A model generated the notes under the pieces. The model worked only from the letters and a program-made list of their open reading frames with translations. It was not told the origin of the DNA and searched no databases. This document shows positions 34,827-46,035 of a stretch of DNA of 64,000 nt, in pieces. The DNA lies in assembly GCA_022497145.1 (NCBI GenBank), contig MU385966.1:1-64000 (forward strand), given 5' to 3'. How positions within the stretch are numbered: position 1 is the first letter of the stretch; each line of letters begins with the position of its first letter. The translations under genes were made by a program, and so were the position numbers. This DNA is from Rostrohypoxylon terebratum (taxonomy: Eukaryota > Ascomycota > Sordariomycetes > Xylariales > Hypoxylaceae).

Positions 34827-37019
34827 CTATCGTTTCCGAAACTTGACCACTGTTCTCTTCAGAGGTACCACACTAGACCTCCAAATCATGGTTCTAGGAG
34901 CCGAAGCGTCGGGCATAATGCAATCCCACTCGGTAATTATTTGTGTCACGATCAACTTCAACACAAGTGACGCATAGAATCTACCGGGACTACATGACGT
35001 TAGGTTGCTATATCAACCCAAAATATGGATCTGACAGCCATTCTTTGGCACGCCAGATGGGGAGATGCTTACCATGCGGTATTACCCAGACCCCAGATTG
35101 GCCATTCCATATTGCTTGCTGTAAGGCTAGAAGGCTCCCTGTCGGGAATCCGGCTAGTAGGCTGCCCCTCACTAAGCAATGCGTTGGCGTGTGCGAATCG
35201 AAATCCATCAAACGCATCAGGATTGGAGTATCTTGACGGATCACTCATCATTGCGCGTTGAGGAATACACACCCATTCGCCCTTTTCCACCACCGAGCCG
35301 TCTTGTAGGGTGAAATCACGGAGTGCTTTTCTGCGACAGGTGACTGTCATTTGTGAGTAAACGACCAATCACACATACCGACTGATACTTACTAGCATCA
35401 ACATTGCTACACCGTATTGACTCCTTGATAAAACTATCGAGAAGAGGCAATCCTTCTACGTCAAGTTCAGACCCTTGTTGCGCCCCCACCATATAGTTCT
35501 GGATTTCTTGCCTCAGAGGCTCGACATATTCTTCATGCAAGCAGACATCCTGAACCACGTAGGTCGCAGTCTTGTATCTCATTTTAGCTTATATCATGCA
35601 CCTATGGTTGCTATCTGTGCTCGACAACAAGGCTACAGGAGCGATGACTCACCATCGTAAGCTGGTGTACCGAACTGAACCAGATGGCCAAGATCTCCCC
35701 GATCATTCGCGCCGGCGACCATTGCTTTTTTCGTGGGGAAGTGTCGATAAGCCATTGCATGCAATCAACCTGGAGCGATCCTTGTTATACAAACGGATCA
35801 TGTCGAAAGGGGATGGGCGAGGTTGCTTACTGGTGCAGGTTTGGAGCTATCCGCTGACGATCGATTGCGGAGACGTTCAGAAACTATGGGTTCCAGATAT
35901 CGGCAAAGGGTTTTGGCCGCTTGATGTCTACGGGTAACGAGCGACGCCACAATCCTACAACATCTATCAACTTTACTGGCTGCGTTGAAGGCGGCGGAAG
36001 CGAACCACACTCACGGACATAGAAATTTCGGCGTTATACGCAAACATTCGGCCGTCAAGATGACCACCTGAGGGAATTCCAAAGCTGCAGAAGTGAATTC
36101 TTCTACTCTACCTATCAAAAATTGATCTTGCGTTAGATAGGTACTAGTTCGCCTTGGGGTTCAAGGGTTTAACGTACTCAGGTCTTCGCCAAAGAAGACG
36201 AAGCAATTTGCTTTGACAATTATACTCTTCATCATGGGGTAGAGTTTCACGTGAGCATAGCCTTGACACGGGTGATGTCAACCAATTTCTCTCCATTGCA
36301 TCAAGGATATCTCAGGCTCTTACCATCCTCTTGAAGCTGACTAAACTCGTCATGAAGGAGGCCCCTAATGATTCTATCAAGGTCGGACCGAAAATATGGC
36401 AGATGAGAAGTCAGCAAACTCCGGAGAGCTCTCACAAACCCAGTACCTTCCACGCCGCGTTTCTCTTGCCATTCGAACCCATGCATAGTATATTTTGGCT
36501 GCAACATCTGCATACGGTATGTTAGATAAAAAAAGCAAGTAGGTATGGGTGAGGATATGAGGACTCACCTCTGTAGCGATAGCGTGTAGCGAGAGGGAAT
36601 GTAGAGGAGCTTCCATAATCTCCTTTATAAGCTCGCTCGAAGTAACCAAAATATGGTCGTTTGATGGTGTTGGAACCCTGAAAGGTCTTCCTCCAGCCTA
36701 TACATAGTTAGAGAAAGGGGGAAATCGGAGGGGGGTATGGATATGTATGACCTTGGAATAGGCATCGTCGATGATTTGGGGCCCTGCTATCAGGTACTGG
36801 AACCCTTGAATTCGTCTAAGATAGCCACGAACTGCCTTTCCGAATTCCTCAATCTAATCCGTCTTCATAGTTAGCCCCCTTTTCCCCAACAGAAGTCATA
36901 TATGATATAGGATCACTCACAATTCTCCCTAAAGGGCCCAGTAGATAATTGACAAGGACCAAGGTAGGAATCATTGCAATAACGCAGGCCAGATTAACTT
37001 GGGAAATGGAAGATTGCAT
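34827..37019 (-). CDS. Cytochrome P450 monooxygenase, 506 aa, 11 exons
   Basis: A membrane P450 whose exons are too short to be seen as one open frame. Exons: 36921-37019, 36752-36853, 36569-36697, 36324-36507, 36178-36261, 36015-36084, 35831-35954, 35653-35769, 35393-35570, 35073-35343, 34827-34989; lengths sum to 507 codons with every phase matching. It has an N-terminal membrane helix (LACVIAMIPTLVLVNYLLG), the segment QWLIDTSPRKK before helix I (IWFSSVHQLTMTATY), the ExxR motif KESIR, the FDGFRF segment and the heme motif WGLGNTACPGRFYA. The heme Cys codon is itself split by the last intron (TG in exon 10, T in exon 11). Intron 2 starts with the less usual GTCATA. The family resembles fungal P450s of the ent-kaurene-oxidase/secondary-metabolism type; the substrate is unknown. 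Confidence 0.88.
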
Positions 37020-37460
37020 GTTGGCGAGTTTTGATAGGAATCTAGAGAAACTGGATTATCTAGGTAGGTAGGTAGGGAAGCTCACCATACCTCAACACAG
37101 CTCATTAGACTCCTTAAGTTATATCCTCGCTTGTACGACTATCTGGGTATCTGGGTAGGCAGCCATATCTTATCTTCATCTATTGGACCATTTGCCACTC
37201 GAATTCACATGTGCAATATACCTTTTAGGACTTTAATCACGCACAATGGTATATGCACTTAGCTTAGTAACAAGGTCCAAGGGTGGGTTCTCTTCCTACT
37301 TACCACACAAAATCTTATAGATCTCACAACAAAATTCTCTAACCACCTTGACTAGCTGTGATCAACCTAAGCCCAAGAGATAAGAGAATAGCACCCTAAA
37401 TCCTCTCATTACGGTGTAGCCTAGCCGTTACCAACCGCAAAAAACTTTAGGATAACCATT
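37020..37460. promoter_or_regulatory. Divergent intergenic region between two P450 genes
   Basis: 441 bp separate the start codons of the minus-strand 11-exon P450 and the plus-strand P450 at 37461. It must contain both promoters, and a shared bidirectional control region is plausible. A GTAGGTAGGTAGG tract is at 37061-37075. I could not identify a specific factor-binding site. Confidence 0.45.
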
Positions 37461-39307
37461 ATGATGTCTTCCTCATTCGTGTCGACTACGATCACGAGTA
37501 GTCATGAAAGACTCCTTGACTTCTTATCTCAAGGAGCAGGCGGTCATGGAACTCTACTCGCTATGTTTCTCCTCTCTGCGTGTGTACTAGGCATATGGCG
37601 GCTTGTCCGGTTTACAATCATTCCTATCTTTTACTCTAATGATCCAAAGGAGCTCCCATACTGGGTTCCTTGTGAGTGTCTTGTGTGAATGAATACCACC
37701 GTTGATTCTATACTAACTATAAGCTAGTCTTAGGCATGTGTACCATTTTCAGACATTTTCGTCCTTCAACCACCTAACTCTTGTCCTAGGACACCTCGTC
37801 CCCTTCTTCGGCAACTCCGACGCCCTTTTGACGGGAGCTATGTGAGTGTTACCGTGAAATTCGCCTCTAAAGAAGGGACTGGATAGCTGACATCCTCAAG
37901 GCATTACTTTAGAAATACTAGAGACCCATACGCACTCACAGTAGCCGGTATGAAGACTTATGTCATCACCAAATCCGAACACGTGGGAGAAGTGTATCGG
38001 AATACACAAACACTTTCGTACGAGGAATTCGTGCAAGCAATGATGCGTATCTTGGGAAACTCTGAACCTAGTGTAAAAGCCATGTTCACGCCTCTACCAA
38101 GAGAGAAGAAGGGGTTCCCTAACCCACATGGGAAACCCCTGGGCACGCTATTTCGCGAGATGCATATTCATCAGTTGTTTCCTGGCGACAACCTAACCTT
38201 CTTAGAAAATCGCTTTCACGACTTCTTTGACAAGCATTTGAATATACAACAGCTCAAAGAGCAGTGTCCGTATGCCATTAGCGAGGCACCGGAGAGTATC
38301 GAGTTACCCATCACACAGTGGTGCTCAGATTATCTCGTCAAGGGTGGTCAGAGGGCCTATTTTGGACCTAGGCTCGCAGATATTGACCCTGGGTTGACTG
38401 ATGCTTTTATTACCTTCGATGAGCTCAGTTACCAGGTCATCTATCAGTACCCGCGGTTCCTTGCCAGGGAAATGCTAGCTGCCCGTGATCGTGTCTTGCG
38501 AGGCCTCGCAAAGTACCTCCAGCTTCCGCGTGAGCAGCGACAGGAGGATGCTTGGTTTGTCGGGGCCATGGAAGACGAGATGCGAGCCATCGGCATGAAC
38601 ACAAATGACATGGCGATTGCTACAATGACTATCTACTGGGCGTAAGTCGTTGTGCCATTCATCACTTCTTTCTAACCGGAGATGTTAATTGCCGTTCTTT
38701 TAGGATCAACACCAACAGCCGTAAGGCATCCTACTGGATGCTCGCATACCTCGTCCAGGAGCCGACCCTGATCAGACGCATCCGACAAGAGACAGCCGAA
38801 GCTATTCGAGAGGACGGAACCGTCGATGTGGACTATCTTCATACGTCAGTGCCGCAACTAGACAACATGTGGAAGGAAATGCTTCGCCTAGCGTCATTCG
38901 CGGCATCAGTGAGACTCATCACAGAGGACACATTGATCGGAAACAAGATTTTACGCAAAGGTAACCGGCTAATCATACCGTTCCGCCAGTTACACATGGA
39001 TGAGACTATCTACGGCGAGTCTGTGGACCAGTTTCGTCCCGATCGCTTCGCCGGAAAACCCGGCTTGGCAAATGGTAACAATTACAGGCCCTTTGGTGGG
39101 GGTTCTACCATGTGTCCGGGACGCCACATCGCAAAGCGTGCCGTTTACATCTTTATCACTATGGTGTTAAACAGATTTGATGTAGAACTACTGGGGGACC
39201 GGAAGACGCTGGGGGCAGATTTGACTAGACCTGTTCCAGGGCTCATGTCCCCCAAAGTTGGAGAGGAGCTGGTTGTGAGACTGACAGAGAGAAAAACTAA
39301 GAACTGA
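37461..39307 (+). CDS. Cytochrome P450, CYP7/CYP8-like class, 531 aa; possible stop at first splice junction
   Basis: Exons 37461-37671, 37790-37841, 37913-38641 and 38704-39307. It shows an N-terminal membrane helix (residues about 32-52), the proline hinge ELPYWVP, GHLVPFFGN, ExxR as KEMLRL, FRPDRF and the heme motif FGGGSTMCPGRH. The helix-I threonine motif is replaced by WAINTNS, as in prostacyclin-synthase- and CYP7-like P450s, which often act on sterols or lipids. All phases agree, but at the first junction the last base of exon 1 (T) plus GA of exon 2 spell TGA, where GGA (Gly of PGHLVPF) is expected. A single G-to-T change at 37671 would explain this. Either the gene is a very recent pseudogene, the base is wrong, or an unusual splice is used. 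A tandem relative follows at 39992. Confidence 0.72.
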
Positions 39308-39991
39308 TTTAGCGCTAGAATACCAATAAGGCTCGCTATAAAGCTTGAACGAGTTATTTTAATGAGTCATTAAATTCCTGGAGGTACAACTAATCCAAGT
39401 ATGACCTATGGATGTGTAATAGCCCATCTACCACACCCGGTGATCTTACAGCGCTATTCTTGCCCCCAGATGCACAAGTGTAAGAAAATCCAGCGAGTAA
39501 TCTTCATTCGTGACTATATGCATAATGGAGGAAATGCAATGTAACCTATATGGGACTTTTCTAAGACATATGAATTGCATTAGTGTGCAAATAGAGCTCT
39601 GAGCGACGTTCAGTTGCATCTTTTTACAGGGAATTAGGGGTAGAGATACAGCGCTGACATTGCTGAACCCTTGCTAGATGAAGACGACCCGGGGGCATTT
39701 CAATTAGCTCTGTGTACCTACTAGGCAGTAGGTACTCATCTATAGCAGTGTATAGGTACCACCTAGTAGGGCTGCCTAAGCCCAGTGTAATTACAGTAGG
39801 GTTAGCTCTCTGAGTGTTGTGACGCAGTGAACCTTAGAAATGATTTAGTGGGATGCTGGATCTTACAGAAACCTAGGACCTAGGTACTAGGTATTGTCCA
39901 CGCTCATATTGTATTAATTGCCTACCTGCCTGCCTACCTACTCCCTTGCAATATAGTAAACAAGGTTCCCTTTATTAACCTAAATATCACG
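39308..39991. other. Intergenic between tandem P450 genes
   Basis: 684 bp with no gene. It holds a 20-bp hairpin (TACCTACT-AGGC-AGTAGGTA) at 39715-39734 and a dense patch of CCTAGG/CTAGGTA words from 39715 to 39945. Confidence 0.55.
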
Positions 39992-41887
39992 ATGGCTTCA
40001 TTTACTAACGATGGTTATGTGAGTCGACCCCACCATTCTTGAATAACCCTAACACTCATTCAATTATAGGACTTGAGAGATTATACGACACTAAAATCAT
40101 CTCTCATAACATCATGGACACCAAATTCATGGGTCCAGTTGATGCAACTATTTTTAGTCTTCTTATCTGCAACGGTATTATTCACTAAGGCGACATCAAC
40201 ACTGCGGTTCAATAGGAAGTCTAGGCAAGCAAGTAAAGGACAACCTGTGATTCCCTTAATACCGTATTGGATCCCGGGGCTTTATCATTTATTTCCTTTC
40301 TTGAGAAACACAGCTGAATTCCCTCTCGCCGTCATGTGGGTTCTAACCTCATCTATTTTACTGAACCGTTGTCTAACATATTGGTCATAGCGAACGATAC
40401 GGTTGGGAGAGACCAATCAAGTTCAAGGCAGCGGGTCAAACATTCACAGTAGTCGCCAATCCCCGTCATATTGTGGCTATCTATAAGAACTCAAGGTTCC
40501 TATCATCCAGGTCAATTACGGAGAGGGCTGCCAAGTATGTCTTGGGTATTCCACCAGATGTCATTCCATTCTACCAGGCAGATGACTCCGGCATGGCAGC
40601 GGAGGTTAGGAAAGGCAGCAAGGTTACTCAAGAGAACAGGATTCTATACCAGCAAGCCCATACCGCCCAAAAATTCCTCGCATCCCCCTATCTTGAACCT
40701 CTGATTCAGCGCTACACGGATATGTTCCGTGACAGCGTTGAAGCCCTTAGGATAGGCACAGATTGGGTCGAGTATCCAGACCTCTACAAATTCTGCCAGA
40801 TAACCTCCACCCGAGCCAATATCGAAGCCATGATGGGTTCTAAGATCTTGGAACTTAACCCTAACCTGGTGGAGGACTTCTGGTATGCGAAGAATTTCGC
40901 ACCGGACTACTTCCGTGGCTTACCTCGCTGGCTCGCACCGAACATCTACAGCGCACGAGATCGTATCTTGGAACCTATCAAGAAGTGGCACAATTATGCA
41001 TTCGCGCACGGAGATCATACTAATACAGGACCCCAGGACCCTGATTGGGATCCAATTTGGGGCTCCAAGTACGCTAAAGTTAGGGAGCAGTACATGCTGA
41101 AGATGAAGCCACTTACCCCTCATATTCGAGCTGCAGAGGACTGGGGTTTGATGTTTGGGTAAGTGACTCGCTAAAAATGCGCTACAATAGTATGCACCCC
41201 CCGCTAAAGTACAGTAGTGCCAACGGAAATACAGCGCAAGTAGTCTTCTGGTACTTGTTCGAGGCCCTGAAAGATCACAAGCTAGCTGAACGCATGATGA
41301 AAGAGGCTGCCTCGTGTATCTCCGAACAAGGAGACGTCAACGCTGCCAATCTAGCAGCGCAGCCATTATTGCAATCTGCTTATGCCGAAGTCCTTCGTCT
41401 ACGTGTCTCTATCCTCGTAAGTAGGGTGGTAGAATACCAGGACATTACTTTCGATGGGCATAATGTGCGGCAAGGCGAGTACATCCTAATGCCCACAGAC
41501 GCCGTACACTTCAACGTGGAGGCGTGGACACAGGCGGGTCGACCGCCAAAGATACCGCTAGACCGGTTTGACGCGGAGAGGTTTTTGGTGCCGACTGAAG
41601 ATGGCCCCGAATTCAACCAGGACGGGTTAGCCGGCTTATGGACTCCTTTTGGTGGGGGAGATCGCATGTGTCCCGGGCGTCATCTGGCTAAGCTAGAGAT
41701 GCTCGTTACTTTTGCCTACTTGTTTTCCGCTTATGACGTGGAACTGAAGCCAGGAATCAGTGTTGATGAGGTGCAGTGTAACAGGAATTACGCGGCCTTT
41801 GGTTCGTTGCCGCCAAATCGCGCTGTTCCATTTAGAATCAAAAGAAAGTCGAAGGGGGGGATCGTCGTAGGAGGTGTAAATCCATAG
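39992..41887 (+). CDS. Cytochrome P450, CYP7/CYP8-like class, 576 aa
   Basis: Exons 39992-40018, 40070-40335, 40391-41158 and 41218-41887 with matching phases. The first exon is only nine codons (MASFTNDGY). A membrane helix follows at about residues 33-50 and then IPYWIPG. Helix I is GLMFGANGNTAQ, with the Gly/Thr pair restored by the third splice. ExxR is YAEVLRLR, and the heme motif is PFGGGDRMCPGRH. It is related to the P450 at 37461 and probably arose from the same family, but the two are clearly diverged. Like CYP7/8 enzymes it may hydroxylate sterols or other lipids; this is inference. The gene looks intact. Confidence 0.87.
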
Positions 41888-42329
41888 GTGCTGGTTGGTT
41901 AGCAAATGAGGAGTTTACAGCAAGAGCATGAGACATAATCATACTACCTGACTTCAGCCCCTCGTCTCCTTACTAATTAACAATACATACTTAGTGAGGT
42001 CCGTTGAGTAGGATTTAGTGAAGAGCCTAGGCTCGATCTATATTTTACACGCCATGCTTTAACTCCTGCATGTACCCAGCACAGTGGCTTCAGCCGGCGT
42101 CGGCAGTGAGACTTTTTGGAGCATGGTGAAGAAACCAATGACAACAACGGATTAGAGCTCTTATCACTTCAGTATGGATCAACCGTTATATTGCACCTAA
42201 TGTAGGTCTTCCATAATCCAATATACATTAGTTGGTATTCATGCGTTCCGAAAATGCTGCTCTTCACGTCAGCCAGTATTTTAGCTGTGTCTTCTCACAT
42301 GTGTCTCGGCTACGCTCTCGATTGTGTAA

Positions 42330-43500
42330 GTCCATCTGCTTGACTCCGGACTCCGGGTCTGGGAGGGTCTATCGCTTACTGATGTTTGGAGTCCTCTAGC
42401 CTCAACACCTCTATCTCGCCTGCATGTGTTGCGCGACCGACTAATGCAGATGATTTATCGTTAGCCCTTGTCACTCTTATTCATGATTCTTGCAGCTTTG
42501 AAGTTCGTGGGGGAAGGGGGGGGATAGCTCTACGAAGGGGGTGTCGAACATCGAGGGTGGAGTCGCGATAGACATGTGAGGTCTGAAATCGATCACACTC
42601 AACGAAGATCATACTCTTGCCACCGTTGGAGGAGGCCTGGTCTGGGGTGCTGCTTACTCAGCTCTCTATCAAGCTGCGGTCACAATTTCAGGTGAGCGAG
42701 ATAGTGGTATCGGCGTGGCAGGCTCAGTGGTCGGTGGTGAGTGCATATGCACGTCACTCATCTTCCTCAAGGAGGATCTAACATTAATTCGATAGGTGCT
42801 TTCGGATACATTTCCCCTAGCACTAGCATAAGATGTGACTCTGTGGTAGTATTTGAAGTTGTTCTTGCCAATGGGAGCATAGTCAGCGCGACTAGAGACC
42901 TTAATAATCATTTATGTCGTTAGCTGAAAAAGGGCGGCAGCAACTTTGGCATTCTCTCACGAGCCTATACGCCAACGCCGAACCCATTGAGAAGCCTCCA
43001 GCGTTTGATATCCCCTACTCTATTTGAGGTCGTATAGGGAATGTTTCGAACGTGACGACTATTTCAGGTTACTTTGTCAACCAGGGTGGGACGTCGCCAG
43101 TGAGGTTCCAGTAAGCACCCACTGGATTACTCATGGCCTGAGCTCTAACGAAGGAACAGGCAAATCACTTTTGCCATCCTCTTCAATAACCTACAGCAAC
43201 TTGAAGACGTATTGACCGTCTTCCATATCATTGTCACCCCGTTGGCTGCCACATAGAAAGCCAGGGGCGGCGACATGCTGGGTATTGAAGTGCTTCCTGG
43301 AGCCATCATATCGGCAATCGATTCATTGACCTTCGACGCTCCGGACGATTTCCCTGCTGCGGAGAGCGCCACCAAAAAGCTCCTCAGCATATTATCGCAG
43401 CAGCGGAGAAGAATAACGTGCACAGCTCGTTCATCGACGATAGTGTATAGCGTACCTACGAGCTTAAACGCACGAACTCCCGATTCCGGTTCCAAGTTCG
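42330..43500 (+). pseudogene. Decayed FAD-linked oxidase, berberine-bridge-enzyme type
   Basis: Remnants of an FAD_binding_4 (PCMH) oxidase occur in order across several frames. They include PACVARPTNADDLSLALVTL and FEVRGGRGG near 42410-42530, LNEDHTLATVGGGLVWGAAYSAL (42597-42670), ISGERDSGIGVAGSVVGG, FGYISPSTSIRCDSVVVFEVVLANGSIV (about 42803-42890), LKKGGSNFGILSRAYT and SLYANAEPIEKPPAF near 42960-43010. The usual RGGGH flavin-attachment motif is corrupted, and frameshifts and stops separate the blocks. Such enzymes oxidise secondary metabolites. It lies inside the redox-gene block, so the block has lost this step. Confidence 0.75.
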
Positions 43501-43838
43501 AAATATACGTGCATACCGATACTCATATAACTATCGTATTTTAGCATAAACCAGTCATACTCGTAACTCTGAAGGAAATTGAGAAGCTTGACGGCCTGGC
43601 CCGTACTGTTGACCACTGTGCACACAAACCCAAGTAGATACCCCCTATACAAGCCTACCAGCCTAAGAGACACGCCGTCCATGGCTAGATAGATATAGGT
43701 TGGCAGCACGTATTCCCATATGAATCCATTGCGGGGACTTACACTAAACAGCTGATATATCTCTACCATCCATCCATCTTACTTAACCCACCCCACGAAA
43801 TCCAACAGGACCGAGTAACCACTCGCACATCAACCGAC

Positions 43839-45470
43839 ATGGACCCCCCACAACAGAAAAACCACAAGCCCCCCGCCACAGACGTAATCATAGTCGGCGG
43901 CGGTCTGGCAGGACTCTGCGCCGCGCTCGCAGCAGCCGAAAACGGCGCCTCAGTGCACGTCCTCGAGCGTCTGCACGGGGGCGGGTCGACCGCGATCTCC
44001 GGGGGCGTGGTGTACGCGGGCGGGGGCACGGCGGCGCAGGTCGCGGCCGGATACGGGGACGACACGCCCTTGAACATGTACCGGTACCTGCGCCACGAAG
44101 TAGGTGACGCGGTGGCCGAGCGCACGCTGCGGCGGTTCTGCGACGAGAGCGTCGCGCGCGTGAAGTGGTTGCGCGGGTACGGGGTTCGGTTCGCCGGGAC
44201 GCTGTGTCCGTTTCGCACGAGCTATCCGACGGATCGGTATTCGTTGTATTTCTCCGGGAACGAGAAGGCGTATCCGTTTGTCGAGGATGCGAAGCCTGCT
44301 CCGAGAGGACATCGCGCTGTGGGCGTGGGGGGCGGTATGACGGGCGAGGTCATGTGGAGAGCGTTGTTTGACTCGGCGATGCGGTTGGGCGTCCGGTTCG
44401 AGCCGGCTAGTAAGGTTGAGCAGCTGCTTTTGGATGATACTGGGAGGGTGAGCGGCGTACGTTATCGCGCACTCGAGAACACGACATGGGGATTCGCCAT
44501 CCACAGAGCTCTGTCGCGAATTGCCGCGAGTTGTCATCAGATGTCGATGAACTCTCTTGGGGAGTGGTTCGATCGACAAGCACACGCTATATGGGACCGT
44601 GAGGCTGAAGATAGGACTTTGAATGCTAGCGCCGTCATCTTAGCAGCCGGAAGCTTCACTATGAATAAAAGCATGATGGAGCAGTACTTCCCCTGGGCTA
44701 GGAGAGTGGCGCCTTTGGGAACGGCGGGCGATGATGGAAGCGGGATCCATCTTGGACAGACCGCTGGTGGTTCCGTCTCGCATATGGACCGGATATCTAC
44801 CTGGAGGTTACTATACCCACCTGAGGCATTGCTAGAGGGCATTGTGGTTTCAAGTGAGGGAAGCCGAATCGCAGCCGAGGATTTATATGGAGCATCTCTT
44901 AGCGATGTTATGACGACGCAGTTCCACGGCCGAGCCTATCTTATCCTTGGCTCAGGACAAAGAGAGAAAGCGATAAGCCAAATCAGAGAGCAAACGCAGA
45001 TGCCATGGACGATATTTATCAGATATTTGATGTATTGGGCTTATAAGAAAGCTGATTCGCTCGATCATCTTGCTCAAAAGTTAGCGCTAAATCCAGAAGC
45101 ACTGAAGACAACAGTTAACACATATAATAATGCGATAATACGTAAAGAGCCGGATCCAGTCGGGAAAATAGGTTTTAGATCAGTCATAGCTGAAGGCCCA
45201 TTTTACGGGATTGATATTTCTCTAAGACCCAGCGGCTTGCTTGTCACCCCAGCACTTCCCCTAGGCGGCTTGAGGGTCGATGGAGAATCTGGCATGGTGC
45301 TCAACGAGAAAGGCGAAAAGATCGAAGGTCTGTACGCAGCTGGTAAGAATGCGGTCGGTGTGAGTTCCAACCGTTACGTTTCAGGACTTGCTTTGGCAGA
45401 CTGTGTTTTCTCGGGGAAGCAAGCCGGGGAGCACGCAGCGAAAGCAGCGGTGGTACCGAACCCCCAATGA
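43839..45470 (+). CDS. FAD-dependent dehydrogenase/fumarate-reductase-like flavoprotein, 543 aa
   Basis: Single exon, FAD_binding_2 superfamily, which includes fumarate reductases and 3-ketosteroid Delta1-dehydrogenases. The N-terminal dinucleotide motif is DVIIVGGGLAGLCAALAAAENGA (residues about 15-37), followed by GGGSTAISGGVVYAGGG. The middle contains ASAVILAAGSF and GTAGDDGSGIHLG. The C-terminal FAD-binding segment is EGLYAAGKNAVGVSSNRYVSGLALADC, then a helix of the GKQAGEH type. It probably reduces or desaturates a cyclic substrate; the exact reaction cannot be read from the sequence. The first about 620 bp are very GC-rich and the rest is not. It is intact and is the last member of the redox block. 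Confidence 0.87.
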   Translation: MDPPQQKNHKPPATDVIIVGGGLAGLCAALAAAENGASVHVLERLHGGGSTAISGGVVYAGGGTAAQVAAGYGDDTPLNMYRYLRHEVGDAVAERTLRRFCDESVARVKWLRGYGVRFAGTLCPFRTSYPTDRYSLYFSGNEKAYPFVEDAKPAPRGHRAVGVGGGMTGEVMWRALFDSAMRLGVRFEPASKVEQLLLDDTGRVSGVRYRALENTTWGFAIHRALSRIAASCHQMSMNSLGEWFDRQAHAIWDREAEDRTLNASAVILAAGSFTMNKSMMEQYFPWARRVAPLGTAGDDGSGIHLGQTAGGSVSHMDRISTWRLLYPPEALLEGIVVSSEGSRIAAEDLYGASLSDVMTTQFHGRAYLILGSGQREKAISQIREQTQMPWTIFIRYLMYWAYKKADSLDHLAQKLALNPEALKTTVNTYNNAIIRKEPDPVGKIGFRSVIAEGPFYGIDISLRPSGLLVTPALPLGGLRVDGESGMVLNEKGEKIEGLYAAGKNAVGVSSNRYVSGLALADCVFSGKQAGEHAAKAAVVPNPQ

Positions 45471-46035
45471 GAATCTCCTACAGTGAACGCCTCTTCAATG
45501 AACCCGCGATACTTTCCATGAGATGCCTGAATCCATCTGACCCTGGTCGAGCAATGCATGCAACTGGCAGCCGTGGGTATACCCTCTGTGAACTTGGGTG
45601 TATCTAAGCTGTTTCCTGTTTCTAGAGAAGCTATCATGGAGCTCTTCTATAGAGACTTGATGCTATCTTTTAGCTAAGGATTTATTGGGTTGAATAGATA
45701 ACTTGGTGCTTTTTATTCAACATTATGTGCAAGGTTGGCGCTTAACTCACTCTTGCGAGCTGCCTAACCTAGGTCGGACAGAAGAATGAACCGTTTGAGT
45801 ACAGTTTAGGTATCCAAAAACTACTCGAAGTCTGAACCTAAGTCGACAGTATCGCGTACACCGTATCACAGAGTATGATATAATCCAATAAAATGAAATT
45901 ACTATACTCCTGTTTGAATTAATATTTGCGACATAGTGCAAGGCCTCATGCCCGCAGCCTCACTGTTAGGTTCCCGACTTCATGTACACAGATGACCTTG
46001 CGCCTCATACGGCTACCGAGGCAACGAATATCCGC
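45471..46035. other. Intergenic, no gene seen
   Basis: Convergent 3' flanks of the flavoprotein gene and the permease gene. Only short overlapping frames. Confidence 0.5.

Noticed and set aside
35008..35244. Minus-strand frame overlapping the P450 end, suggesting a frameshifted heme motif
   Set aside because: The proper splice at 34990-35072 restores the heme motif, so no frameshift is needed.
43763..44585. Large minus-strand frames opposite the flavoprotein
   Set aside because: Pro/Arg-rich antisense shadows of the GC-rich coding strand.
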